From contig NZ_JACNYL010000007.1 of NCBI RefSeq assembly GCF_014692525.1, positions 62,001 through 126,000 on the forward strand: a DNA stretch of 64,000 bases. The letters are read 5' to 3'. The position numbers and the translations under genes were made by a program. Shown here piece after piece: positions 1-9,703 of this stretch. Source of the DNA: Sphingobacterium chuzhouense. Lineage in GTDB: Bacteria > Bacteroidota > Bacteroidia > Sphingobacteriales > Sphingobacteriaceae. The notes below the pieces were generated by a model that ran no database searches, was not told the DNA's origin, and saw nothing but the letters and a program-made list of their open reading frames with translations. The first letter of the stretch is position 1, and each line of letters starts with the position of its first letter.

Positions 1-2685
1 ACGGCAAGTGATGGACAGCCTGGATCAAATACCAACATCGTAATACGCGGATCTGGTTCGATCACGCAAAACACCGCACCGCTTTATGTGGTTGATGGAT
101 TCCCTTTAGAAGATGCCAATAGTAACAGCATCAATCCCGGAGATATTGAATCTATTGAAATACTCAAAGATGCTTCGGCAACCGCAATATATGGAGCGCG
201 AGGTGCAAACGGTGTGATTATGATCACGACGAAAAAAGGAGTGGCTGGAAAACCAGTGGTAAATTATAATGCATACGGTGGTTTTGCCGAAAACCCGAAA
301 CCTCTTAAATTAATGGGGGCTTATGAATTCGTAAAGTATCAGTATGAACTGGAGCCTCAGTTTACGACTGATTATTATTTGGTGGGACGTACATTGGAAA
401 GTTACCGGGACGAGCCGAGTATAGATTTACAGGATCAGATCTATAAACAAGCATTTGTGCACAACCATGAATTGTCTGTGCGGGGCGGTAGTGGAGGTAC
501 GACCTATTCACTTTCGGGGAACTTATTGAAAAATAATGGATTGGTCACCAATTCGGGATTTGATAGAAAACAGTTGCGATTCCAGTTTGACCAACAATTG
601 GGTAAGAAGCTTAAAATAGGAACGATCGCAAATTATAGTGCAAATAAAACGTACGGTATTATCGTTGGCGAACCGTCGATGCGAATCACATACAGCGGTT
701 TAAGCTTACTGGCTTCCGTATGGGGATTTCGACCCATACAAGGCGTAAACGAATCGCTTCTGGAAGACCTGTTTGATCCGACGGCTCCCGAAAATGACTT
801 TAGGGTAAACCCCATTTTATCGACCCAAAATGAACTTCGGGAAACGTTTGCGAATACACTGACGCTAAATGGATATGCCGAATATTCCTTTAATCCGAAT
901 CTAGTTTTCAGATCTTCGGCTGCTTACACCAATGTGATGGTTCGGCAAGATATGTTTTTTAATTCCCTAACAGCAAACGGAAACATAAGGCGTAACGAAG
1001 GTGTAAACGGTTCTATTGCGTTTCGCCCGAGAACGACTTGGGTGAATGAAAATATTCTTACCTATAAAAAGTCCTTCAAACAAGGGCATACACTCAATGC
1101 TGTCGGTGGTTTTTCTTTGCAGCAATACGATAGTGGAGACTACGGTTTCCAGGGATTGAATGTGTTAAATGAATCACTCGGGATAGATGGATTGGATGAA
1201 GCCGGAACGAATGTTGGATTCTCATCATCTTCTAGATGGGCTTTGATGTCGTTTTTAGGAAGATTCAACTATGGATATAAAAACAAATATAGATTAACCT
1301 CTTCCTTTAGGTATGACGGCTCTTCAAAATTTGCACCGGGTAAGCGGTGGGCCTTTTTTCCGTCAGCAGCATTTGCCTGGACCGTGTCAGAAGAAGATTT
1401 TTTAAAAGACGTTTCTTTCTTGCATAATGCCAAAATAAGAACGAGTTATGGGGCTACTGGGAATAACCGGGTATCAGATTTTCCGTACATAACACAGTTA
1501 AGTATTCCCAGATTTGGGGGGTATTCCTTTAATAATGCTGCTCCTACACGTGGAGCATTGCTTTTGCAATATGGTAATCCCGATTTAACATGGGAAACGA
1601 CTGTCCAAAGCAATATCGGTTTAGATCTCTCCTTTTGGGAAGGAAGAATTGAATTTGTAGCAGATGTCTATAGAAGAAATACAAAAGATTTATTGTTAGA
1701 CGCGACACTTCCATACGCTACCGGGTTGACGAGCAGCGCCACTAACTTGGCTACGGCTTACAAGAACATTGGAGAGTTACGTAATCAGGGTTTGGAGCTG
1801 ACGTTAAATACAACCAATATCGATAATGGCAGATTTAAATGGAGTACAAATTTCAATATCAGTTTTAATCAAAATAAAATTATCGCCCTCAACGAAAACC
1901 AAACAGCTTTACTGAGCCCGGTAGCATTTGATACCGATTTTAGAAATGTGTTCCCTTACATTTCTGTTGTAGGAGGCCCTTTGGCGCAGATGTACGGATT
2001 GGTATGGGATGGCGTCTACCAATATAATGATTTTGATCAAGTACTGGGAAACTATGTATTAAAGGATCATATCACTACAAATGGCCAACCACGGGAGAAT
2101 ATTCAACCTGGAGATATCAAATATAACGATATAAATGGTGATTTGGTCGTCAACGAGATGGATTTTACTGTAATCGGAAGAGGATTGCCTATTCATGTGG
2201 GAGGCTTTACCAACCGTTTTGATTATAAGGGTTTTGACTTGAATATATTCTTTCAATGGTCTTATGGAAATGATATTCTCAATGCGAATAGATTGATTTT
2301 CGAGGGAAATGCAAAACGACATCGTTCCTTAAATCAATATGCGAGTTATGAAAATCGCTGGACACCTGAGAATCCTAGTAACGAACTTTTTAGAACGGGT
2401 GGACAACGGGATACCTACTATTCAAGCCGGACGGTAGAGGATGGTTCATTCTTGCGTCTCAAAACGGTCTCCTTGGGATACACTTTCCAAGATCATGTGT
2501 TAAGCCGTTTGAAGGTAAACTCGCTTAGATTATATGCTTCGGCACAAAATCTGCATACTTGGACATCCTATTCAGGTTCAAATCCAGAGGTATCTGTACG
2601 GCATTCTGCGTTGACACCCGGATTTGATTTTTCCGCATATCCTTTGGCCCGGACGATAACTTTTGGTTTGACCACAACTTTTTAA
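1..2685 (+). CDS. SusC/RagA-type TonB-dependent outer-membrane receptor, 5' truncated by window edge
   Basis: The frame is open from base 1, so the gene starts upstream of the window; 894 residues are visible. The first residues belong to the plug domain and include the SusC-family signature DASATAIYGARGANGV (about residues 50-65 of the visible part). The rest is a 22-strand-type beta-barrel ending in an aromatic residue, as usual for outer-membrane barrels. SusC proteins import oligosaccharides across the outer membrane using TonB energy, with a SusD lid protein. The stop lies 5 bases before the susD-like gene, so the two are co-transcribed. The N-terminal signal peptide, carboxypeptidase-like domain and any STN domain are outside the window. 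Substrate is not evident from the receptor itself. Confidence 0.97.
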   Translation, partial: TASDGQPGSNTNIVIRGSGSITQNTAPLYVVDGFPLEDANSNSINPGDIESIEILKDASATAIYGARGANGVIMITTKKGVAGKPVVNYNAYGGFAENPKPLKLMGAYEFVKYQYELEPQFTTDYYLVGRTLESYRDEPSIDLQDQIYKQAFVHNHELSVRGGSGGTTYSLSGNLLKNNGLVTNSGFDRKQLRFQFDQQLGKKLKIGTIANYSANKTYGIIVGEPSMRITYSGLSLLASVWGFRPIQGVNESLLEDLFDPTAPENDFRVNPILSTQNELRETFANTLTLNGYAEYSFNPNLVFRSSAAYTNVMVRQDMFFNSLTANGNIRRNEGVNGSIAFRPRTTWVNENILTYKKSFKQGHTLNAVGGFSLQQYDSGDYGFQGLNVLNESLGIDGLDEAGTNVGFSSSSRWALMSFLGRFNYGYKNKYRLTSSFRYDGSSKFAPGKRWAFFPSAAFAWTVSEEDFLKDVSFLHNAKIRTSYGATGNNRVSDFPYITQLSIPRFGGYSFNNAAPTRGALLLQYGNPDLTWETTVQSNIGLDLSFWEGRIEFVADVYRRNTKDLLLDATLPYATGLTSSATNLATAYKNIGELRNQGLELTLNTTNIDNGRFKWSTNFNISFNQNKIIALNENQTALLSPVAFDTDFRNVFPYISVVGGPLAQMYGLVWDGVYQYNDFDQVLGNYVLKDHITTNGQPRENIQPGDIKYNDINGDLVVNEMDFTVIGRGLPIHVGGFTNRFDYKGFDLNIFFQWSYGNDILNANRLIFEGNAKRHRSLNQYASYENRWTPENPSNELFRTGGQRDTYYSSRTVEDGSFLRLKTVSLGYTFQDHVLSRLKVNSLRLYASAQNLHTWTSYSGSNPEVSVRHSALTPGFDFSAYPLARTITFGLTTTF

Positions 2686-2690
2686 CGTAA

Positions 2691-4292
2691 ATGATGATGA
2701 GATTCACTTATATTTTAATTGCACTGTTGATAGGAACATCTTCGTGCAAAGATTTTCTCGACACAAAACCTACTGATTTTGTAACACCCTCCTATGAGAC
2801 GGTAAACGATTTTGAACTGGCACTTGCCGGAGTGTACGACATCCTTGGAAATCGGACATTTTACGGCGATGTGTGGCCATATTGGCTCAATGTAAGTACG
2901 GATATCGAATACACCAATACCGGGTCTGCCAATGCTACTGTATATATATACGGCCCGGCGGAAGCAAACGTGACTGATTTTTGGAAAGCCTTGTATACAG
3001 GTGTATATCGTGCCAATCTTATCTTGGATGTGGTAGACGGTACGGATTTGGACGATGGCTCTAAAAACAGGATAAAGGGGCAGGCCTTGTTTCTGCGGGC
3101 ATATTACTATTTCATGTTAGTCAGCAATTACGGTGATATTCCTTTGTATCTAAGCGCCAAACCCTCCATCAATGAAATGGATGTACCGAGAACGCCTATG
3201 AAAGAAGTTTACAACTTGGTTGTGGCGGATATGCTGGAGGCCGAGCAATTGGTAGACGAAGTGGAAGGGGGTAATACCGAGAAGACCGTGAATTTTGGAG
3301 GAAGGGTCTCGCGGTCTGCTGTACAGGGTGTGTTGGCGAGGGTATATCTCAAGATGGCGGGGTATCCTTTGATGGACCATTCTAAGTATGCTGATGCTCT
3401 AAAATGGGCGCTAGCTGTAAAAAATTCAGGATTACATAGCCTGAATCCCGATTATACTGATGTATTTATTAAATATGCAAAGGATGAATACGATATCCGG
3501 GAGAGTATTTGGGAAGTCGAATTTTATGGGAATACACAGGGTGCCATGCAAGAGTACACTTATTATATCGGTGCAAGAGGGGGGATACGTACACAAGATG
3601 CTGAACTTGGACGTAGCGGAGGGTTAATCAACGGCAGTGGCAAATTGTTCGATCTTTATGAACTTGATCCGAATAGCACAACCGTACCGCTGAAAGATTC
3701 ATATGATTTAAGACGTGACTGGAACTTGGCTCCTTATACCTATGTGGGTACACCGGGCGTAAAAACACCCAATAACGATCGATGGAGAAGGAACATGGGC
3801 AAATGGCGACGCGAATATGAGGTGGTGTCACCTAAAGATATTTCTACCTCACCCCAAAATTTTCCGATTTTGCGTTACGCAGATGTCTTGCTGATGGCTG
3901 CTGAAGCAGAGAACGAGTTGAACGGGCCAGATAATGCGTATCCGTACATCAACGAGGTGAGAAGACGTGCGTACGGGCTTCTACTGCCTCAGCCACCTAA
4001 CCCGGATGTAAACGCAGATCTGTTGGGACTATCGAAAGATGAGTTTAGACAGGCTATAAAAGATGAACGAGCCAGAGAATTTTGTTTCGAAGCGTCGCGG
4101 CGTACAGATTTGATCAGATGGGGCAACTTTGTAGGGGATATGAAAGCATACATCACATGGGCATTGGCCAATGGCGGTGTAGAGGGGCATGTGCTCGGTT
4201 CGCGAAATGTCTCCGACCGCAACGTGTTGTTGCCTATTCCTACGTATGATATGTCTTTAAATAAAGCATTAACACAAAACCCTGGTTATTAA
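2691..4292 (+). CDS. SusD/RagB-family surface glycan-binding lipoprotein
   Basis: A 533-residue protein that forms the extracellular lid of the SusC transporter. The N-terminus is a lipoprotein signal (hydrophobic segment, lipobox ending SSC at about residue 19). SusD hallmarks are visible: the N-terminal KDFLDTKP segment, the TPR-like region with FLRAYYYFMLV near residue 135, the RYADVLLMAAEAENEL helix near residue 400, and the C-terminal NPGY ending common to the family. It follows the SusC gene by 5 bases. The start ATG is one of two tandem ATGs (2691, 2694). Confidence 0.96.
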   Translation: MMMRFTYILIALLIGTSSCKDFLDTKPTDFVTPSYETVNDFELALAGVYDILGNRTFYGDVWPYWLNVSTDIEYTNTGSANATVYIYGPAEANVTDFWKALYTGVYRANLILDVVDGTDLDDGSKNRIKGQALFLRAYYYFMLVSNYGDIPLYLSAKPSINEMDVPRTPMKEVYNLVVADMLEAEQLVDEVEGGNTEKTVNFGGRVSRSAVQGVLARVYLKMAGYPLMDHSKYADALKWALAVKNSGLHSLNPDYTDVFIKYAKDEYDIRESIWEVEFYGNTQGAMQEYTYYIGARGGIRTQDAELGRSGGLINGSGKLFDLYELDPNSTTVPLKDSYDLRRDWNLAPYTYVGTPGVKTPNNDRWRRNMGKWRREYEVVSPKDISTSPQNFPILRYADVLLMAAEAENELNGPDNAYPYINEVRRRAYGLLLPQPPNPDVNADLLGLSKDEFRQAIKDERAREFCFEASRRTDLIRWGNFVGDMKAYITWALANGGVEGHVLGSRNVSDRNVLLPIPTYDMSLNKALTQNPGY

Positions 4293-4309
4293 TTTTTTAA
4301 GACTTAATT

Positions 4310-5209
4310 ATGAAACATATATATCAAATCCTGTCCATAGTCTTTTTTTTAGGCTTGGTATCCTGTGAAAAGGACCTGCATGTAGATCAGCCCGATTTTG
4401 AGGTGAGGCTAAGTAAAACTACATATAAGGTAGGAGACACCATTCGTTTTGAATTTTCCGGAGCTCCCGATAATATCACTTTCTATTCCGGCTTGCCTGG
4501 ATCTGACTATCGCTTTAGGGAGCGTACGCAAGTGGAGGGAGGAATTCCCAAAGCTAAAATTACCACACAGTACGGTGGGGGCGGTAATCAAATAGAAACA
4601 CTCCGTTTGATGGTGAGTAGTGACTTGGCGCAATATACGGCAGAAGGCGTGGCGCAGGCCAACTGGACAGATGTCACTTCACAGGTGGATATGGCGACGA
4701 ATGCCACGGTCGTTGAATCAGGATACCTGGATCTGTCGCCATGGGTCGATACAGCAGCCCCCTTTTTTATAGCATTCAAATTTGTAGGGAAAAAAGATCC
4801 CGCTACTACGCCGGGAAATTGGATTGTCCGCGAATTAGAAGCTGTTACGGAGCTGCCTGATGGATCAGAAATCCCGGTAGCCGATCGTCTAAATGCCGGC
4901 TGGAGCATAATCGATGTATTGAATCCGGCTACTGTATGGACCATCCGGGCAGCCGATGTTGTGATTATCGGTGGCGGCCCCAATACGGACCCTAGTGAAG
5001 ATTGGTTGATTACGAAGCCGCTCTATTTTACAAAGGTGCCACCGGATACAGGGATTCCTATTCAAAATATAGGTTCCAATCTTCTTTCGGATTATTCATA
5101 TACATATACGACCCCCGGAACCTATCACGTTGCTTTTTTGGCTTCTAATGCGAGTGCCGACGATTACAAATCGGTGGTGAAGGAATTTGAAATCACTATA
5201 GAGCCTTAA
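4310..5209 (+). CDS. DUF5017-like surface lipoprotein of the SusCD operon
   Basis: A 299-residue predicted lipoprotein: short hydrophobic signal and lipobox LVSC (Cys about residue 19). After the signal comes a beta-rich domain with the segment FSGAPDNITFYSGLPGSDY (about 50-68), which resembles what I recall of DUF5017 proteins encoded downstream of SusD. The last 40 residues (YTYTTPGTYHVAFLASNAS) look like a PKD-type Ig fold. It lies 17 bases after susD and 2 bases before the SGNH-GH5 gene, so it belongs to the operon. A role as an auxiliary surface glycan-binding protein is inferred from position and lipidation. Family assignment is from memory of the motif and is not certain. Confidence 0.75.
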   Translation: MKHIYQILSIVFFLGLVSCEKDLHVDQPDFEVRLSKTTYKVGDTIRFEFSGAPDNITFYSGLPGSDYRFRERTQVEGGIPKAKITTQYGGGGNQIETLRLMVSSDLAQYTAEGVAQANWTDVTSQVDMATNATVVESGYLDLSPWVDTAAPFFIAFKFVGKKDPATTPGNWIVRELEAVTELPDGSEIPVADRLNAGWSIIDVLNPATVWTIRAADVVIIGGGPNTDPSEDWLITKPLYFTKVPPDTGIPIQNIGSNLLSDYSYTYTTPGTYHVAFLASNASADDYKSVVKEFEITIEP

Positions 5210-5211
5210 CG

Positions 5212-7590
5212 ATGAAGTATTTGCATATAAAATACGGTTCCAATATGATGCTCGTATGGGTGTTGTTAATAACCTTTATCAGCAATGCTTATGCACAAAA
5301 CAAGGAGGACATCCTATTTAAATCGGGTGATAAGATTGCGTTTATCGGAAACAGCATTACCCATAACGGCGATTTTCACCACTATATTCTGCTGTATTAT
5401 GCAACCCGTTTTCCAGACAAGAAAGTCACATTTTACAATCTGGGGATTAAAGGCGACAACGCCAATAGTTTCCTGCGCAGGATGGATGCCGATATTATTC
5501 CGCATAAAGCAGGCTGGTCTATCGTAATGGCGGGGATGAATGATGTCAACCGTGGATTGTACACGCCGGAGAAACAAGCTGAACCTGATATTCAGCAACG
5601 GAAGGAGAGAGCGTTGAAAGATTTTGAATCGTATTACGATTCATTTTTGACGCGTTTAAAACGGACAAAAACGAATATTATCTTACAGAAACCGAGTATC
5701 TATGATCAAACCGGAGATTTGACTGCTGTCAACTTGGTGGGCGTAAATGGTGCGTTGGAAAAATGCGGTAAAATCATCGATAAGCTAGCCAAGAAACACA
5801 AGGTCATGGTAATCGACTACTGGACGATTATGCATGAAGTCAACGCTAATCTTCAACAAACGGATGTTAAATCCACCATCGTCGGTCAAGATAGGGTTCA
5901 TCCGGGCCCGCCGGGACATTTTGTGATGGCCTATACTTTCCTTAAAGCGATGGATACCCCCAATAACGTGTCATCACTTACAATTGATAAAGGTAGCATA
6001 ACGGATGTTAAATATGGTACAGTCAGTAATTTAAACATGCAGGAAGACGAGCTGACATTTGATTATCTGGAAGAAAGGCTGCCTTTTCCCGTACCTCCCG
6101 AAGCAGAAAAAGCATTGACCCTTGTCCCTTTTGTAGACGATTTCAATACACAATTATTACAGGTAAAAGATTTGGAGGAGGGCGTGTATACGCTTACGAT
6201 CGATGATATCCTCATCAGCAATTTTACACAGGAGGAATTGGCGAAAGGTATAAACTTGGCAGAGAGAAAAAATACGCCCCAGTATCAACAAGCGTTAAAA
6301 GTCTTTAAGGAAGCGGTAGCTTATCGTAACGTGCAGCGGCAGTTGAGAGAAATTAAATTTGTAGAATTTAGTTATCTTCCCAAAGAACTGTGGGGTGGAG
6401 ATTTCGAGCCGATTAAAACATTTATTTCGGAATACCTTTCTTTTTTACAGGTGTCAAAAGATGCCCGCTACGAAACATTCCATAGCATATTTGAGGCATA
6501 TTTGAAAAACAAACCCCAACAGATGGATTTGGAAAAGCAAGCGAACACTTTACCAGAAGCAATATATCAGCTTAATCAGCCGCAATCGCACCGCTTTCGG
6601 TTGGCAAAGGCGGATTTAGATATGCCAGATCGTAGTGAAGCTCCTTTTGGGGTAAATTTAGCAGGAGCTGAATTTGCGCATCAGAAAACTCCTGGTGTTT
6701 ACAATCGTGATTATACATATCCCACCGTTGCTGAACTGGATTACTTCAAATCAAAAGGATTAACCCTCTTCCGTCTGCCATTTTTATGGGAACGGATACA
6801 ACACGAGCTAGATGGCGCATTAGACGAAGTAGAATTAGGAAGAATGATGGCTTTTGTTGACGCCGCACGGGAGAGAAACCTCTGGGTTATCTTGGATATG
6901 CATAATTATGGACGTCGATTTGTAAATGGTACCCGGGAAATTATCGGCTCAGCCAATCTGCCTATTAAACACTTTGAAGATGTCTGGGGAAAACTTGCAG
7001 AACAATTTCGAACGAAAGAAAATATTTGGGCATACGGATTAATGAACGAACCACACGGCATGTTAGATTCCATACCTTGGTTTAATATAGCGCAACGGGC
7101 TATTTTTAAAATCCGGGAAATGGATATGGATACACCGATTATGGTAGGAGGTGATAGCTGGAGTTCGACATACCGTTGGCAACAAGCCAGTGGAAATCTA
7201 AAAGACTTGGTAGACCCATCCGCTAATCTGATTTTTGAAGGTCATCTTTATTTTGATAAAGACGCTTCCGGAACGTATAAAGGCACCTATGATGAGGAAG
7301 GGACAACGCCAGAAACAGGTATTGTTCGGGCACGCCCGTTTGTAGAATGGCTGAAAGAAAATAATTTAAAAGGCTTTGTCGGGGAATACGGTGTTCCGGA
7401 TGATGATCCCCGTTGGTTGGTAACGCTTGATAATATGCTGAACTACCTCAAAGATAATGGCGTGAATGGAACATACTGGGCTGCCGGACCTTGGTGGAAT
7501 AAGTACAAATTAGCAATAGAACCAAGAGATGGGATAGATCGTCCGCAGCTAAAAGTACTCTTAAAATACTTGAAAGTCAATGGTAAGTGA
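5212..7590 (+). CDS. Two-domain secreted enzyme: SGNH/GDSL esterase fused to GH5-type glycoside hydrolase
   Basis: A 792-residue protein with signal peptide (cleavage after the AYAQ segment near residue 29; an internal start at residue 11 would give a tighter signal). Residues 40-250 are an SGNH hydrolase: Ser48 in FIGNSIT, Gly81/Asn85 in block II, GMND at 108-111, and the Asp227/His230 pair in DRVHPG. Residues about 475-790 are a GH5-like barrel: Arg521, His564-Asn565, the acid/base Glu613 in MNEPHG, the HLY motif at 678-680, and the nucleophile Glu725 in GEYGVP. A 220-residue helical linker region joins them. The domain pair implies removal of acyl groups and cleavage of a beta-linked glycan by one polypeptide. 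The gene is last in the SusCD operon and ends one base short of the convergent gntR gene. Confidence 0.92.
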   Translation: MKYLHIKYGSNMMLVWVLLITFISNAYAQNKEDILFKSGDKIAFIGNSITHNGDFHHYILLYYATRFPDKKVTFYNLGIKGDNANSFLRRMDADIIPHKAGWSIVMAGMNDVNRGLYTPEKQAEPDIQQRKERALKDFESYYDSFLTRLKRTKTNIILQKPSIYDQTGDLTAVNLVGVNGALEKCGKIIDKLAKKHKVMVIDYWTIMHEVNANLQQTDVKSTIVGQDRVHPGPPGHFVMAYTFLKAMDTPNNVSSLTIDKGSITDVKYGTVSNLNMQEDELTFDYLEERLPFPVPPEAEKALTLVPFVDDFNTQLLQVKDLEEGVYTLTIDDILISNFTQEELAKGINLAERKNTPQYQQALKVFKEAVAYRNVQRQLREIKFVEFSYLPKELWGGDFEPIKTFISEYLSFLQVSKDARYETFHSIFEAYLKNKPQQMDLEKQANTLPEAIYQLNQPQSHRFRLAKADLDMPDRSEAPFGVNLAGAEFAHQKTPGVYNRDYTYPTVAELDYFKSKGLTLFRLPFLWERIQHELDGALDEVELGRMMAFVDAARERNLWVILDMHNYGRRFVNGTREIIGSANLPIKHFEDVWGKLAEQFRTKENIWAYGLMNEPHGMLDSIPWFNIAQRAIFKIREMDMDTPIMVGGDSWSSTYRWQQASGNLKDLVDPSANLIFEGHLYFDKDASGTYKGTYDEEGTTPETGIVRARPFVEWLKENNLKGFVGEYGVPDDDPRWLVTLDNMLNYLKDNGVNGTYWAAGPWWNKYKLAIEPRDGIDRPQLKVLLKYLKVNGK

Positions 7591-7591
7591 T

Positions 7592-8332
7592 TTAGTAATT
7601 AGGGTGCGCGATAATGCCAAACTGGTACTTATCGCCGCTATAAAAAGAATGTTCTATTTCAATAATGTTTCCATCCTCCGCTATAACAGCTCCATCCAGG
7701 ATAAATATAGGGAGAGGTTTGTCGTTCTCAAAGTAGTTATCCGGTGTGCTGGTGTCAAATATTGTTGTCTTAAGTGTTTGCTCTATCGTCTTTATTTTAA
7801 TATGATAGGTTTGCTCGTATGTTTTGAAAAAAGAAATTTCGGGCGATATGCGTTCAATTTTTGGACAGTGCTTAAGGGATATATATCGGGTCTCGTCTTT
7901 CAAGATATCGTCGTCAGCGTAGCGAAGGATACGGATCTTCAAAACCGGACCTTCGAGCGTCAGTTGTTTATGTTGAATCATGGTAGAAATACCCTCTTGT
8001 AATATCGTTTTTTCAATGACAATATTTTTAGGCTCGAACCCTTCTTGCGATAAACTTTCATTGAATCCTCTCCGCGTGGATTCGACCGAACCCAATGTGC
8101 GAACAATTTTATGGTCACCGGTGCGATTAAGCACAAATGTGCCTTTGCCTTTAATTCGACGTACCCAACCAAGTGTCTCTAAATTTAAGAGGCTCTTCCG
8201 TGCCGTTGTGTTGCTGACTTTGAAGGTTTTGATTAACTCATTTTCCGAAGGAACCTTATCGCCGGGCGCTAAATCGCCTTCTTTGATTCGTTTGATAATT
8301 TCTTCGCTGATGAGAATAAATTTGGGATCCAT
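7592..8332 (-). CDS. GntR-family transcriptional regulator with UTRA effector domain (HutC/FarR type)
   Basis: A 246-residue protein. Residues 5-70 form the GntR winged helix with the family pattern GDLAPGDKVPSENELIKTF followed by the recognition segment NTTARKSLLNLE and the wing GKGTFV. Residues about 90-240 match the UTRA small-molecule-binding fold that follows such heads. It is convergent with the SusCD-GH5 operon (stop codons one base apart) and divergent from the MFS gene, with overlapping promoters between them. It is most likely the local repressor that senses a sugar or sugar acid released by the locus. The matching inverted repeats at 8415-8428 and 9704-9719 are its best candidate operators; this is inference. 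Confidence 0.93.
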   Translation of the reverse strand: MDPKFILISEEIIKRIKEGDLAPGDKVPSENELIKTFKVSNTTARKSLLNLETLGWVRRIKGKGTFVLNRTGDHKIVRTLGSVESTRRGFNESLSQEGFEPKNIVIEKTILQEGISTMIQHKQLTLEGPVLKIRILRYADDDILKDETRYISLKHCPKIERISPEISFFKTYEQTYHIKIKTIEQTLKTTIFDTSTPDNYFENDKPLPIFILDGAVIAEDGNIIEIEHSFYSGDKYQFGIIAHPNY

Positions 8333-8356
8333 ATATAATATAAAACGATTTTGCTA

Positions 8357-8387
8357 CAAATATAAAATAATTAGTTTGTGTAACAAA
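8357..8387 (-). promoter_or_regulatory. Promoter of the gntR regulator
   Basis: On the minus strand TTTG (8387-8384) is followed after 19 bases by TATATTTG (8364-8357), an exact Bacteroidota -33/-7 pair. The predicted transcript starts about 20 bases upstream of the gntR ATG. It interleaves with the opposite-facing promoter of the MFS gene. Confidence 0.75.
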
Positions 8388-8404
8388 TGTGTTCACTATG
8401 TTTG
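8375..8404 (+). promoter_or_regulatory. Promoter of the MFS transporter gene
   Basis: TTTG (8375-8378), 18 bases, TATGTTTG (8397-8404): an exact Bacteroidota promoter. The segment between contains an imperfect inverted repeat AACA-AATG-TGTT (8382-8394) that overlaps the -33 box of the divergent gntR promoter and could be a further regulator site. Confidence 0.78.
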
Positions 8405-8414
8405 GTAGTCCGCA

Positions 8415-8428
8415 ACTTAATGCGTTAA
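8415..8428. promoter_or_regulatory. Candidate operator, copy 1 (ACTTAATGCGTTAA)
   Basis: An inverted repeat of the form TTAA-tGCg-TTAA placed with 10 bases between it and the -7 box, so at or just after the transcription start. A nearly identical site lies at exactly the same distance from the next promoter (9704-9719). This position suits a repressor that blocks initiation. Confidence 0.6.
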
Positions 8429-8432
8429 CAAG

Positions 8433-9635
8433 ATGAAGAATAAAATAGCTTGGTTAGTGTTGGTCCTGGTCTTTATTGCGACGGGGTTAAATTTTTTGGA
8501 TAGGCAAGTCTTGTCCATGACGATAATTAAAATCCAGGAGGAATTCCACATTACAGATGTACAATATGGTTGGATAAACACGAGTTTTCTGGTCAGTTAT
8601 GCATTAATGTTTACCGTAGGGGGGCGTATTATCGATACCGTCGGTGGAAAAATTGGTTTGGGACTAGCGGTATTGATCTGGTCTATCGCTTGTTTTCTGC
8701 ATGGGGTCATGCAGAACTTCTACCAGTTAATTGCTTTCCGTTTTCTTCTGGGCTTCGGGGAAGGCGGGTGTTTTCCCGGAGCGGCGAAGGTCGTTTATGA
8801 ATGGTTCGACGAAAAGAAGCGGGGTATGGCTAACGGTATTGCCATCGGTGGATCAGCAATCGGTGCCGTTTTGGCGCCACCTTTAACCATCTACGTAGCC
8901 TCTAGCTTTGGTTGGCGAGCAAGCTTTATTATTCCGGCTATCGTCGGGATGATTTGGGTTGTTAGCTGGTTTCTGATCCCTTGGAAAAAGTATCTGGGGA
9001 ATCAAAAGGAAAAGATTATATCGAACGCAGTTCCTTTTGCAAGCATTTTGAAAAACAAATATTTATGGGTTTTTGTCAGTATCCGCTTCTTACTTGATCC
9101 GGTTCTTTATTTCTTAATGTTTTGGGTGCCTAAGTACCTAAGCGAATACCGAGGGATGTCGTTTGAACGTATCGGCGATTTATTTTGGATTCCTTTTTTG
9201 GCACTCGGAATTTCGAACATCTTTGGCGGCTGGATATCTGACAAATTGATACAGCGAGGTATTTCCATCAATAAAGCAAGGAAATGGGTTATGGGAATAG
9301 CGGCAGGATTGACCCTCTGTGCACCGTTTATTGCGTTTGTTGGGTCTTATCAGCTTGCCATAGCACTACTAACATTATTGCTATTTGCGCATGGATTTTG
9401 GATCACGAATTATATTACCGCTATTTCCGATATTTTCGGAAGTAGGGCGACATCGACCGTCGTGGGGTTGTCCGGCACCGCCGGTGCATTGTCCAGTTTG
9501 TTGATAAACCCTTTTATCGGAGAAATCGTGACACGTTATTCGTATACGCCATTATGGGTTACAGCAGGGTTGATGTACCCCCTAGGTTTTCTCCTCTTTT
9601 TGGTATTTATACCCCGGATAAAAGCATTGTTTTAA
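8433..9635 (+). CDS. MFS transporter, anion:cation symporter family (hexuronate/ExuT-like)
   Basis: A 400-residue inner-membrane protein with about 12 hydrophobic segments and no signal peptide. The N-terminus NFLDRQVLSM and the loop segment FRFLLGFGEGGCFPGAAKVV match the ACS branch that contains the hexuronate (ExuT), glucarate and galactonate transporters. The second-half MFS motif GGWISDKLIQRG is present near residue 270. It is divergent from gntR and is followed after 97 bases by the isomerase operon with a copy of the same promoter-operator module. The branch suggests import of a sugar acid or similar acidic product; substrate is inferred only from family. Confidence 0.9.
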   Translation: MKNKIAWLVLVLVFIATGLNFLDRQVLSMTIIKIQEEFHITDVQYGWINTSFLVSYALMFTVGGRIIDTVGGKIGLGLAVLIWSIACFLHGVMQNFYQLIAFRFLLGFGEGGCFPGAAKVVYEWFDEKKRGMANGIAIGGSAIGAVLAPPLTIYVASSFGWRASFIIPAIVGMIWVVSWFLIPWKKYLGNQKEKIISNAVPFASILKNKYLWVFVSIRFLLDPVLYFLMFWVPKYLSEYRGMSFERIGDLFWIPFLALGISNIFGGWISDKLIQRGISINKARKWVMGIAAGLTLCAPFIAFVGSYQLAIALLTLLLFAHGFWITNYITAISDIFGSRATSTVVGLSGTAGALSSLLINPFIGEIVTRYSYTPLWVTAGLMYPLGFLLFLVFIPRIKALF

Positions 9636-9661
9636 TGCAGGAATAAATTAGTTTGATTTTT

Positions 9662-9693
9662 TTTGTGAAATAGTTATTTAATGATTATGTTTG
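9662..9693 (+). promoter_or_regulatory. Promoter of the isomerase-to-GMC operon
   Basis: TTTG (9662-9665), 20 bases, TATGTTTG (9686-9693). The -7 octamer is identical to that of the MFS gene promoter. It drives the next six genes, which are spaced by 6 to 27 bases. Confidence 0.75.
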
Positions 9694-9703
9694 AAGTGAA
9701 ATA

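Noticed and set aside
7580..8408. Plus-strand frames of about 140 codons across the gntR gene
   Set aside because: They are antisense to a clear GntR/UTRA protein and have no recognisable features.
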